Source: Rhipidocladum racemiflorum
Lineage: Eukaryota; Streptophyta; Magnoliopsida; Poales; Poaceae
Reading direction: 5' to 3'
Assembly: GCA_036346355.1 (NCBI GenBank)
Contig: CM070576.1
Span: 13,375,558 to 13,439,557, forward strand
DNA length: 64,000 nt
Numbering within the stretch: the first letter of the stretch is position 1; every line of letters starts with the position of its first letter. The position numbers and the translations under genes were made by a program. Shown in pieces: positions 11,144 through 21,689 of the stretch. The notes under the pieces were generated by a model. That model was not told where the DNA came from. It was given only the letters and a program-made list of their open reading frames with translations, and made no database searches.

Positions 11144-13571
11144 TGTCAAGGCCCTCAATTTCAAAAATTCTGGGACATCTGGAGTATCCAGATCAACATC
11201 CGGAATGTCCGGGTACAACCCGGAATGTCCGGATAAATTGTCCGAAGTATCCGGATTGGGTCGACCGAGCACCTCAACCCGGAGTATCCGGACCAAATTG
11301 TCCGGAGTGTCCGGGGTGTCCGGAATTTATTCTACCGAAGACCCCAACCCGGAGTCTCCGGGTTAAATGTCCGGAGAGTTCGGACTGTGCGGGGGTTTTG
11401 TATAAAAATCCCATTTTGTGGCTTTCACTCATCTCTCCTCCTCTCCACTTGCTCTCCACCTCTCCCCTGCATCTCCTCCACCCGAGCTCGTCTCCGACGA
11501 CCTCCCGTGGATCCTTCCCCGGTGAACTCCTCCTCGGCGCTCTCAAGCTCTTCTCCAAGCCGGCGTCTTCCTCCTCCTACCCGGCTTCCCCTCCTTCTCC
11601 TTCCCTTCCCTTGAGGTAAAGCCCTTTTTTGGAGTCTATTCATGGGATTCTTGGGTTCTAGGGCTTCCATGGGGTTGGATGTAGGTTTAGGTTTGTAGAT
11701 TTGGGGTTGGGTTGAACTTTGGGAATGTTAGGGTTCTTGGTGGGGTTTTGGTTTGGGGTTGGTTCAGGCAATGTGGGGTGCTAGGGTTAGAGATCGGGGG
11801 TGAATGAGGCTCTCTTAAGCTTTGGATTAGGTTTGGTTGGAGGTGTTAGAGATGAGACCCGTTCATCATGGTTTGAGCTAGCTCGGAGCTCTCCGGCTCG
11901 ACCGCGTGTAGGAAAGCCGTAGGTCGGGTCCCCGCAGTGCCGTAAGACTTGGGAAAACCTCCACATCTCGCACCATCTTCCAAGTCCTGGGCAATCCGGA
12001 GTGTCCGGACGGAAGGTCCGGAGTGTCCGGGTAAGCCGGACTGTTCGGATAAAATACCCGGACTGTCCGGGTTCACCGGGTCTGTCCGAGTTTGGTTGGT
12101 CTGTCCGGTCGTATTATTTTTCGTCGGGGTTTGCATTGCGTCCTATTTCATTTGCATAGCATGCATCTTAATTATGCATTATATTCGTGTAGAGAACGAG
12201 CCCGCGGCGGCTGACGTGGCCGTGGTTGAGGGAGTTGCCGAGGGGCAAGTCGCTGTCGGTCCGCAAGCAGACGATCAAGGCAAGCACCTAAGTATATTCC
12301 ACCTTGTATATATTTGTATTTTGGAGAATGAATTGCGTATTGGATGCTTAGGTTATGCATTAGGAGTTGAATTGTGGAAATTGTACTAGATCCTATTTGT
12401 TGCACATACAACCCTTCATACTTGTTGAACACCTCCTTTGGAGCTAGTGTATGGGTAAATATATGTGTCTATGCTTAGTTTGCTTAGATGTCGGGTATGG
12501 GCCAAGTGGTGGACGGTTCCCCCGCTTGAGTTTATTCACTTTTCAATTGTCGTAAAGAAATAGTTATGTTTTTGAGTAGTAAAGGAAATATGAATGGAGA
12601 CCGGGCGAGAGTGTTGGATCGCTTGGGTAAGGAGACTCAAGTGAGGTAGTCTCGCCCGTGTCGATTGAGGACCGATCCGTTGTTTGCCCATTGATCGAGC
12701 ACAAATTGGTTGATCGCATGCCCGATTATGGTACGGTAAGCCGCTCTTTCATCGCATGCCTTTCGATGGACCGTGACCTCATGCGGTTGGACGTGGTTGA
12801 GGGCGGGGCTTAGGCCGGCTCTCGAGCGCCAAGCTGGCCTTGGGGCCGCTCGAGGGGGTGCTAGGTTTCCGGGTCGCATGAAGACGCTTCAACGAATTGG
12901 TATGGCTGGGAGGGGGTTGACATGAGGTTCCGTCGTGGCACATGTCCTGCGGTCAATGCTTCCCTGCAGGGTTAATTAAGAGATTCGAATTGCCACGCTC
13001 TCGGATATGAGCACGCTCGTTCTTGCACATTCAACGTAGTAATAACTTGAACTGAAGTTCGCCGTTGGGCTTGAGCTCGAAATGAATGTGGTTAATTGAT
13101 TTGGATTTGTTAAATGTCAACTTTACCTAGTGGTAGGTGCTGTTACAACCGCATTAAAATTGTGAGCTGAGTAGTTTAAGTAACTAAACAACAAATGATA
13201 AGCCTTTCGGCAAAATTTTACCTTCGGCTTCTTCCTTGCTATATCCAAATGCATACCCCTTTGGAGTCAGTCATATATGGACCACGGGTAAGACTTGCGA
13301 GTACCTTCTGTACTCGAAGCTTACGATTTTGCGCTTTGCGGTGAGGATCCAAGTGTGAGTTTTGCCCTGTCTGGTCGGTGGACGCAAGGGCACCGAGTAG
13401 AGGCTGTCGACTGGGGTTATCTCGATTGGGGTTGGGTGTTCTTGGAGTTATCTCGATTGGGGTTGGGTGTTAGCACCGAGGTCACCTCCAGTGATCTGTT
13501 GCTAGGATCCAAATTCGATGGGAGCAACTGTTCATCTAACAACTCGAGGACGATCTGGGCGGCTCCTCTCA
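11144..13571 (+). mobile_element. Solo LTR, Ty3/gypsy type
   Basis: The segment starts TGTCAAGGCCCTCAATTTC and ends GGCTCCTCTCA. The 5-bp direct repeat GATAC flanks it exactly (11139-11143 and 13572-13576). No second LTR, primer-binding site or polyprotein lies between the duplications, so this 2428-bp unit is best read as a solo LTR left by LTR-LTR recombination. It carries two clusters of CCGGA-N3-TCCGG palindromes (11170-11395 and 11990-12110). A segment ending GGGTAAGACTTGCGAGTACC near its 3' end (13288-13307) is of a kind seen in grass gypsy LTRs. The open frames in 11387-11670 are on both strands of pyrimidine-rich leader-like DNA and are not considered genes. Confidence 0.75.
11170..12110. 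repeat. Clusters of CCGGA-N3-TCCGG palindromes inside the solo LTR
   Basis: More than ten perfect or near-perfect 13-mers of the form CCGGAGTGTCCGG, CCGGAATGTCCGG or CCGGACTGTCCGG occur in two groups, 11170-11395 and 11990-12110. Spacing between them is irregular. They could be protein-binding sites or methylation-rich CpG/CHG sites; the sequence does not decide. Confidence 0.8.
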
Positions 13572-14890
13572 GATACTCAATCCACTCCTAATTAAAACAC
13601 ATGTGATTACAGCTCTCTCTAGCTAATGAGATGACCAAGGAGCAACAAATGCATCTCAAGGTGTTCTCTCTACTCAACTAGCTCAACCTCTTGTTTAGCC
13701 CTTCAACAATATCCTCAACAACTTCTCCCAACCGACCAAAGGGGGTATTTATACCCCACACCCCCACACCCAAAAACTAGCCATTTTACACACATCGGAA
13801 CTTCCGATCCCAACATCGGAACTTCCAATCAGGCAAAAACTCCAGAACAAACTCAATCCAATATACACCTTGGAACTTGCATCGGAACTTCCTATGGATC
13901 GGAACTTGCATCGGAACTTTCGATCTAGGCAGAGAAGCATCTATGCAGAAACTTTTCAAAAAGTTTCTAAGTCTAGATCAGAACATCCGATCCAACATCG
14001 GAACATCCAATCTGCCCAGAAAGTACTCTAAACAGAGAACTCTAGGAGAATCATCCAAGTCCTCATCGGAACATCCGATCTAAAGATCAGAACATCCGAT
14101 CTAAAGATCAGAACATCCGATCCTCGCAGAGAGGCACTATTACTAGAACCATCTCGAAAAGTTTCTAAGTCTTAATCGGACTATTCGATCACACCGATCG
14201 GAACTTCCATCCTCACAGAGGAGCACCTGAGACTTAGACAGCTTACCCTCGGACTTTCCGAAGGATCGAACCTTCCGATCCCTTGATCGGAACTTCCGAT
14301 CAACAAAGAGAGGTCCTAGACTCTCACCAACGAACCACCGGACTTATTGATGGATCGAAACATCCGATCCACTGATCGGAACATCCGATCTAGACAAAAA
14401 GACAAAAAATCCTGGTGTACATGATGTGTATTGTGTCTCTCATCTATTTAAGGATAGATAACACTTGAGCGCAGAGACACTTCTAAATCATCCACGTTGC
14501 ATCCCTCTTAACAGTACGGCACGCTTATAACAATACACTCTATCTAGTTACCTTTGACACCACACGCGATCAATCCCCTTTGGGGTCTTTATGATCTTCA
14601 ATCATACCTTATTTCCCCGGGATTGTCACTTTGCTCTCTCTTGAAGTCCTCATGATTTACGATCATCTTCTCTTCAAGATCGTCACCCAGCTCTACTTCT
14701 CTTTTACCGGATCATCACCCAGCTCTCACAACATCTTGTTCATCTCCTCTTGATGAACCTTCTTTTCTTTTCTTCTCATCGAGATCTCCTCTTAACGTTC
14801 ATCACTTCATGATGTCATCCTTGTCCCGTTTCTTCATCTTCTCAACCACTTGGATTAAATCATACTTTCACAACTCATTTGAAAGCGTTA
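13572..14890 (-). mobile_element. Palindrome-bearing retroelement, part 2 (right of solo LTR)
   Basis: It continues the repeat interrupted at 11143. It holds about fifteen ATCGGAAC[T/A]TCCGAT palindromes, intact or degraded, between 13795 and 14395, upstream (on the minus strand) of a TATAAATA at 13746-13753. The remaining part to 14890 is pyrimidine-rich with no coding domain. Confidence 0.5.
13746..13753 (-). promoter_or_regulatory. Possible TATA box next to palindrome cluster
   Basis: A minus-strand TATAAATA sits about 50 bp from the first of the CGGAACTTCCG palindromes, which lie on its upstream side. This is the arrangement expected of upstream regulatory repeats. It is a motif call only. 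Confidence 0.4.
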
Positions 14891-15192
14891 GTCCAACACA
14901 CATGGTTGCCACAATCATCTATTGCACTCCATTAACACATAATGGATGCCTCCATAATGATTGAGCACAACTTAAATCAATTTTAATGAATAATTGTATT
15001 TGTGTCTTAAGTATATTGATGCAACTAATGCTTCGTTATACTCAAGAACTATCGATTATCCTTAATTGATCACAAGAACACCATCAACACATGATGAACA
15101 TTCTTTGATGATTAAGAAATAAACAGCCTCAATTTAAATGTTCATTTAAATTGATATGAGTATATAACAACTACACGAGTTTTCATATACTC
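14891..15192. other. Intergenic or retroelement-derived DNA, no gene seen
   Basis: AT-rich sequence between the palindrome-bearing element and the next LTR-like unit; no feature recognised. Confidence 0.4.
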
Positions 15193-16401
15193 ATGTTGAT
15201 GGAAAGTAATGATCCATAATATGTGGAATGTATGGAAATGATCATTGCTCTAAACCATCAACTATAGAATAAACTCCACAAGTATATGTGCATACATATA
15301 GTTGACTTTGAACCAAAATTCACATATTCAATTTTACTGCTTTGGAGCATATCCTACGATACCATAAGTATACTACAACTAGGCGTGTTAAATATATACT
15401 CAAAGATTTAGTTTCAATGTCTTGATCCTTTATATGTGGTAATGAGAAATAGATCAATGCAATGAAACATTAAGTTAGAGTGTGAACTCCCCCTAAATGT
15501 GTGCATCCATGTAATATATGGATTGGGAAACATGATACATAGTTTTTGGTTAATGCAGTAGAGAAATTCATACTTCAATTTAAATCCTAAGTATGCAATA
15601 AAATAATGAACATTGATACAATGCATACCTTGGGTTTTCCATTTTCCATCCAAATGTGTGGCTACTAAACATAAGCTCAATAAATATGTTAGTCTCATTA
15701 AAAATTAGATTTATCGATGATCACCAATCATCCTTGATGAGACGAAAATAGTAATTACCTAAACATTAGTCTCATATTAGGATTTGTCATTAATCACCAA
15801 AACCAACTTAATGGATCAACCTAATGAAGGTTGTACTTACAGTTTAGAGTTCGTAATGGGCTTCTAATGTAGAGCCCATTATGTGACATCTATATAAAGA
15901 GAGAGGTGGTGGCGGATAAAGGGGTTAAAGAAAATTGTGTTAGACACATCAATAATTCGAAACTCCTGAAACCCTAGCCATCGCTCTCCCTTCTCATTTA
16001 ATCCGCACGGCCGAAACTAGTATTTCTATGTGTGGTGTTCCTCCCTGTACATGTGGATACCTTGGAGGTGTTGCTGCAAGGCTTCAACGCTAGGACGATC
16101 CGCAACCTGAGTCCATCACGAAAGGTTTGTGAAGGAGTCACAAGTCTACAACGTCTGGTCAGCAGACTGGTCGGGGTCAATTTGATCTGGTCGGAAGACT
16201 AGTCGGTGCTGATTGGCTCTAGTTGGGAAGCTAGTCGGAGTCCATCCGTCCTAGTTGGTGAACTAATCGGCGTTGGTCGAATCCGATCAAAGCTGGTCAG
16301 CAAAGGGATGTGCTGCATTGACTATACTTGTAGCGGTTCCTAGGTTATGGGGTAGAAAATTTTGATTTTGTGATACAGTAACTTACCCGTTCCCCAACAG
16401 G
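15193..16401 (+). mobile_element. Copia-type LTR-like unit
   Basis: It starts TGTTGATGGAAAG and ends CCGTTCCCCAACA (TGTTG/CAACA inverted ends). There is a plus-strand TATATAAA at 15891-15898, followed by a leader with AAACCCTAGCC. The right end coincides with the point where duplicated block B resumes (16403), which supports it as a real insertion boundary. No 5-bp target duplication was found, so the left end is less certain. Confidence 0.45.
15891..15898 (+). promoter_or_regulatory. Probable LTR TATA box
   Basis: TATATAAA followed by GAGAGAGGTGG and, about 70-90 bp on, pyrimidine-rich leader sequence. Consistent with an LTR promoter; motif evidence only. Confidence 0.45.
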
Positions 16402-16639
16402 TCTCTGCATCTAGGAGTGGATCTCTTGGAGGGGATTTCTCTTTTCTCTTTAATTCTTTATTTCACTCCTCCTGGGCTTGATTTGCCTCGTGGCTCTAGA
16501 GGTACTATAATTACATCATGTACATAGAAATATATGAGCTTATTTTGTCACAGATTTAAGCAGTATCGGACTAGGAATTAAGCATCTCACCTTTGTAGGG
16601 AGTGGAGAAATCTTAATCTATAGCTGATGGGTTAGAAAT

Positions 16640-17320
16640 ACCAGGTAGAGTTGCGTGCTACACCGCGCCATGTGAAATTTGCTTCGAGGTTTTTTTGCAA
16701 AAAAAAAAAACAAAAACAGTAGGATGACCTTAATGTAATTTTGATTTTCTCACGATGGTTTTCTAAAAATGGGCTGGGTAGGAGACGTTTGTGAATTTGC
16801 ATAACGATGGGGTCCTTTTTGCAAAAAAAAAACTGGTGGAGGGCCTGCTTGCGAATCTACGGAATTATAGGTGCAGTCCTTTTTGCTAGAAAATGGGAGA
16901 ATGGTTGGGGTACTTTTTGCAAAACAAACTGTTGGAAGGCCCATTCACAAAACTACGGAACTATGAGTCTTTTTTGCAAATAACCAGTGGAAGGACCTAG
17001 ACATAATTTTGGTTTTTCTAGAGGGTCCTTCAGCAAAAACAGGAAAAACCGGTGAAGGAGCCGTTCGCGATTCTATGGAACTACGGTGTCCTTTTTGCAA
17101 AATAAATGATGGAAGGACCTAACATAATTTTAGATTTTTTGGAGAGCCCTTCCGTGAAAACAAGAAAACTGGTGGAAGAACTGTTCGCCAATTTACAGAA
17201 CTACGGGGTTCTTTTTGCAAAATAACCGGTAGAAAGACCTAGACGTAATTTTGAATTTTTCAAAGGTTTTTTTTTTGTGAAAACACTGATGTGACACTCT
17301 CCTTGAGCTCCAAATCTTCC
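16640..17320. repeat. Insertion with an imperfect tandem array
   Basis: This segment is absent from blocks A and D at the matching point (3358 and 39875). It is built of about five imperfect units of roughly 125-140 bp. Each unit carries CTTTTTTGCAAAA, a GGTGGAAG[GA] word, GACCTAGACATAATTTT and a CTACGGAACTAYGG word. I could not find clear TIRs, a target duplication or a Helitron-type end, so the class is unknown. Confidence 0.6.
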
Positions 17321-17486
17321 AGCCATAAGAATAAGAATATTTGTCATCATGTTTGCTTTGCTGTTGGTATTAGTATCCCGCGGAGTTGTTCAAAATGACT
17401 ACTGAACCACCTTATCGCAACCTGGTTGGTACCTCTTCACCTTACTAACCTCACGATTCGTAAAGCAAAGTTATTCTTTTATGTCA

Positions 17487-17766
17487 CTCCTTCATTGATA
17501 AATATAAGGTCTATAGTTTGAATGATCTTGGTTAGAAATTTAAGACATGCATGTAGATTTAATGAGCCTTTCTACTATACCCCTATTTATTTTCTCTCAA
17601 CCATATACATTTATTCGTTACCATCAACACAAACTATTATCTCTCATCTTTCCAGACAATTAAGAGGGGTATGTAAGTCATTTCTTCTTATGACTTTCTC
17701 AATTTTACTATAACCTTAATCCTTATGCAAAATCAAAATGCGTCTTATATTTATTAATTAAGAGGG
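17487..17766. mobile_element. Small TIR element (Stowaway-like MITE)
   Basis: The left end is CTCCTTCATTGATAAATATA and the right end read inward is CCCCTCTTAATTAATAAATA, imperfect inverted repeats of about 25 bp. The element is absent at the matching site of block A (around 3508). Flanks are not a clean TA pair, so the target duplication has decayed or the family differs. Confidence 0.5.
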
Positions 17767-17984
17767 GTGTGCTTGAAGCTTTCTTTGTGCATGATTTGCA
17801 TCCGTTCTCTTAATCATCTGCAATCACACGATTATAAATCGCCGGCGCTGAGATGTGGCGTAGGCAGTAGCCGGGCCAGATTTCAAACTTCAACCCAAGG
17901 CTCATCTGCAAAGTGCTCTCAGGTATATCCAAAATCCCATGGGTTGATGTATTAAGGTGGGACACTATCCAAAATCTCACTTAG

Positions 17985-18455
17985 GAATGAAAGCAAATCA
18001 AATTCAGATGGATAATAGTTCCACCATACTTGTTTTTATGTTTTTTTTTCTCGGATGTAGATACGATAATTCGGATACGAATGTGAATACGAATAACAAT
18101 GAATACAGATACGAAGCGAATATGAATCGAAACGAATACGATCAAGAATATTTATTGGAACATGATAACTCTTTGGATTGTATATAATAAATCGACGAAA
18201 ACACATGACTAGTTGATTTGATGAAAACATTATTGAAATTTGAACAAATATAATAATTTCCAATCACTTAAACAATAGTTAGATAGCATATCTCCATAAA
18301 AATTATGTAGCACTTGGTCATCACATACATAGAATTAGTTTATTGCACAGGTAGATCAAAATACGAAACTAGTGGAGTGGAGCCAGGGGGACAACGGACA
18401 AGGGCGGCGCCTGCGGGCGCAGAGCGTGGAGAGGTGGCAGTGAGGATTTTATTAA
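17985..18455. mobile_element. hAT-like remnant with GAATACGAAT words (block B)
   Basis: Compared with block A, where 4188 runs straight on, block B has an extra 470 bp starting near TAGGAATGAAAGC and rich in degenerate GGATACGAATRTGAATACGA words. This start and interior resemble non-autonomous hAT elements of the TAGGGATGAAAAC type. The right terminal repeat is not visible. A related insert occupies 23128-23645 in block C, so the insertion predates the B/C duplication. Confidence 0.4.
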
Positions 18456-18459
18456 GCTC

Positions 18460-19431
18460 ACTAAGCTCGATCTTGAAAGCCAAATGAACAAATGATGATT
18501 GCAAAAAAAAAAAATTCCATTGCAGTAAGCCTCTCGGTGCCTGTGCACCTGTTCAGTTTTATTAACTAACTAATGCAAACATACGATTTTATTATTATTT
18601 AACCGCCCTCTAACTTGTTTTAAACAATAATACATTTTCGCCACACTACCTATGATTGCGTGGCTAAAAAGATCATTTTTTTCCAAAAATAAGTTTTGAC
18701 TTGTGACGTGGTAAACTTTATTTATCGTGCTACTAAAAGTGGCTTGACAAGTAGGTTTTATTTTTATCCTAATAAATAGACATATATACCTCTACACTTA
18801 CAAGAAAATGCGACTAGTTTTTGAAAAGAAAAACAATTGCAAGATACAAGCACTTTTTTTAGGATTCAAAAAATACTATATTAAAATGACAAGGAGGATA
18901 TTATATTCAAGATCTCCGGTTTTACATGATTAATGATGTAGAATTTCATTCATAAGATGGCTAGAAGGAATAAGCTGGGGGAATTGGGACATCTCAGCAA
19001 AATATGACGTAAAACTCAACTTGAAGAGCGAGCGGAAGATTTCATTTCATTAAATTCAACTTGGAGAGGGAGCGGAAGATTTTATTTCATTTGTAACTAT
19101 TAAGAAAGGCTTGAATGCCACGATATAATCTTAATGCTCACCTAAAAGTTATATTGCACTAATCCTAGAGCACTATTAAAGAGCCTCGGTAAACTTATTC
19201 TGCGATGTGGCTTAAAGGGCATTTTAGTCTTTGGTATCAACTTTATTAATGTCGGGGATTGGGTGATTCCCTTAATTACCATAAATTAGTTGGATAGTAC
19301 ATAATGTTGGATCTATAAAAATCTAAAGCAAAGCAATGATACCCCCCTCCCCAATGCGCTCGGAAAAGATTTTCTCTAGGTTGGATCCACATAAATTAGT
19401 TGAATCTACCCTAGCTTTATCAAGCTACGGT
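18460..19431. other. Remaining block B sequence, no gene seen
   Basis: AT-rich DNA shared with block C (24053-24460, 25551-25760). No domain, RNA gene or terminal repeat besides those listed. Confidence 0.5.
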
Positions 19432-19948
19432 TAGGGGTGGAAACGAGCCGGCTCGGTCTAGTGGCGAGCCGAGCCAGGCTCAGCTCGGCCCTGAGGCGAG
19501 CCCAAAAAACCGGCTCGGCTCGGCTCGGGCTCGGCTCATGGCCAAGCTCGTTAACTTTCGAGCTGAACATTTTCTCAGTAAATTAAGTATTTATACAATA
19601 ATTCATATATTTGCAGTGAATAATATTAACTTACTAGTTACTACTAAATAATAGTAGTTGCTTAGTTGCTCTATATCACACTTGTAGGACATGGAATTGT
19701 CTCAACATCATCTTTTTCCTAAAAATATAAGTCATTAATCATACTAAATTCACTGCATGGGCTGGGCCACCGAGCCAATTTGGCTCGCGAGCCGGCTCGC
19801 GAGCCGAGCCGAGCCGGCTCGGTGTTTTTGCGAGCCTGAAAAGTAGGCTCGGCTCGAGCCCGAGCCGAGCCACGAGCCTGTGCGAGCCGAGCCAGGCTCG
19901 GGCGAGCCCGAGCCGAGCCACGAGCCACGAGCTTTTTTTCCAGCCCTA
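19432..19948. mobile_element. Non-autonomous hAT element with GC-rich arms
   Basis: Ends are TAGGGGTGGAAACGAGC and, read inward from the right, TAGGGCTGGAAAAAAAGC. A perfect 8-bp target duplication GCTACGGT lies at 19424-19431 and 19949-19956. The arms are made of GAGCC/GGCTC words and flank an AT-rich centre (19560-19740). The paralogous positions in block C (about 22360) and block D (about 40880) read straight through GCTACGGT or its variant, giving natural empty sites. The open frames of 19719-19928 are a by-product of the GAGCC repeats. Confidence 0.92.
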
Positions 19949-20689
19949 GCTACGGTAGCCTTATTAATTAGAAGCTAGCATCCTTGCTGACATGATATTA
20001 TGCTAAAGAAAAGTGAATCAAAATATTGGAGTGCATGATAGCACAGTCCCAACATCCATGAATTTAAAGGATACAACGCTAAATGTCTAGAGCAATAAGT
20101 TTGGAGTTTCCTATTGCCTGCTGCCCAAAAAAAAGAAGAAGAAGCTATTACCAGGTGGTTCTTCGCCGGTTACCTCTTTCAAATTCAAAATTGATATTTG
20201 AATTTGGCAAGTTCAACCGGCCGGTTTAAAACCAGTTACCTATTAAAAAAAACTACAACCACTTAACCTCTTAACCTCTTCCAAAACATTAAAGTAGGAG
20301 TAGAGAGTGAACATGTTGCAATAACTACGAATTTTTTTATAAGTAAACATTTTTTATTTGTGTATTACAATAATATATGTAACTTTTTTTTTTTTGCAAA
20401 AATGACCGCTTCTCGCGACACGGTGACGCGAAATGGGGGTTGTCGCGACACGTGGGCACTGTGCACGAAATGCTGAGCTTCGCGCCACCCTGGCGCGAAA
20501 TCTAGGTGGGGGAGGGGGGAATCGGGAGGGAGAGGGAGGGGGTGACGTGGAGGTGGTGGGTGACGGGGAGGGAGGGAGAACGGGGATGGGATGATGACGG
20601 GGCTGAGTATTTTTTTAAAATAATTATTTTGTGATTCGAAAATTTGTAAAATGATTGTAATAATTCATATCGGATGCTAGGGACCTCCA

Positions 20690-21490
20690 AATGGAATGAA
20701 AAAAATTTGTAAATTTTTATTACGCTATAAGCATTCATAATATATCACAAAAGTAGCATGTTCCATGCAAATTTAAAATATTAAAATCAAGTTAAGTAAA
20801 AGACCATTTTATGTATTATGAAGAAACTATATAAACCATGGCTCCAAAAAATAGTAAAAAAAATTGTAAATTTATATTAAGCCATAAGGATTCAGAATAT
20901 CTCACAAAAAGTATTATGTTCCATGCAAATTTAAACAGTTAAAATAAAATTTAGTTAAAGACCCTTTTTGGTATTATGAAGAAACTATATAAACCATGGC
21001 TGGAGAAATCATGAAATAAATATCACTTGTTCTTAGGGTCTTAAATGTCCCATTTTAAAAAAAATATATATAGAAATTAACTCAGTTGAAAAAACCAAAT
21101 GGCTATAAGAAGCCTCGCTTTCATGAAACGATGAAGCTTTTTCGGCAGCCCTTAAGATATCTTGTTTGAATGTATTTTTTTGGAAGAATAGGGCAGATTT
21201 GCTCTTTGATATATGGAGTACCATATTCTGGAAAAAAAATAATTTATTTACACATTTCTTTGCATCTAAATCGTAGTAGCGCAATAACCCTAACTATTAT
21301 AATCGTAGAAAAATGATAACGCTTAAGCCTTTTCGGCAGCCTGTTAAATATCATCTTTGAATGTATTTTTTTGAAAGAATATGGTAGATTTGCTGTTTGA
21401 TATATGGACAACCATATTTCAGGAAAAAAATTTATTTACACTTTTTTTTGCATGTAACTTGTACTAGCGCAATAACCCTAAGTATTATAG
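20690..21490. repeat. Two internal tandem duplications of the Mutator-like element
   Basis: First pair: CATGTTCCATGCAAATTTAAA and GAAGAAACTATATAAACCATGG recur about 180 bp apart (20757 and 20927; 20819 and 20979). Second pair: TTTTCGGCAGCC, TGAATGTATTTTTTTG and GCGCAATAACCCTAA recur about 190 bp apart. Each pair has diverged by scattered substitutions and small indels. Confidence 0.75.
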
Positions 21491-21652
21491 TTGAAAATAA
21501 ACCGCTTAATGTATCATAGCATGGATCAATGCAAGAGCAAAATTCACCATCCCTATCCATAATTAGACAAACATACGCAGCATCAAAGTAAACAACACCA
21601 AAGGTCCGATTTTTAAGAAGATATTCTCACAACGAAAAAGCGTATTTAAATC

Positions 21653-21689
21653 TGCTGCCGTGGCAGCCGTTTTCGCTGCCACGGCAGCA
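21653..21689. repeat. Perfect 15-bp inverted repeat (hairpin)
   Basis: TGCTGCCGTGGCAGC is followed after seven bases by GCTGCCACGGCAGCA. Each arm is itself nearly palindromic. The repeat lies next to two TCGCGCCACCGTGGCG-type palindromes (21691-21735). Confidence 0.9.

Larger units (their letters stand above)
16403..20328. repeat. Duplicated block, copy B (interrupted by several insertions)
   Basis: Parallels blocks A, C and D: 16405-16640 and 17325-17500 match 3165-3480 and 39665-40010; 17815-17960 matches 40080-40190; 17935-18590 matches 4140-4310 and 23088-23740; 18597-19430 matches 24053-24460 plus 25551-25760; 19300-19430 plus 19949-20328 matches 40755-40935, 22310-22620 and 20165-type segments of block A. 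No kept open frame. A 48-bp segment is duplicated at about 19011-19085 compared with the single copy at 25560-25605. Confidence 0.7.

Noticed and set aside
18036..18263. Tyr/Ser-rich frame in GAATACGAAT repeats
   Set aside because: A repeat translation also seen at 23131-23380. Non-coding hAT-like interior.
19719..19928. Ala/Arg-rich frame
   Set aside because: Product of GAGCC/GGCTC repeats in the hAT arm.
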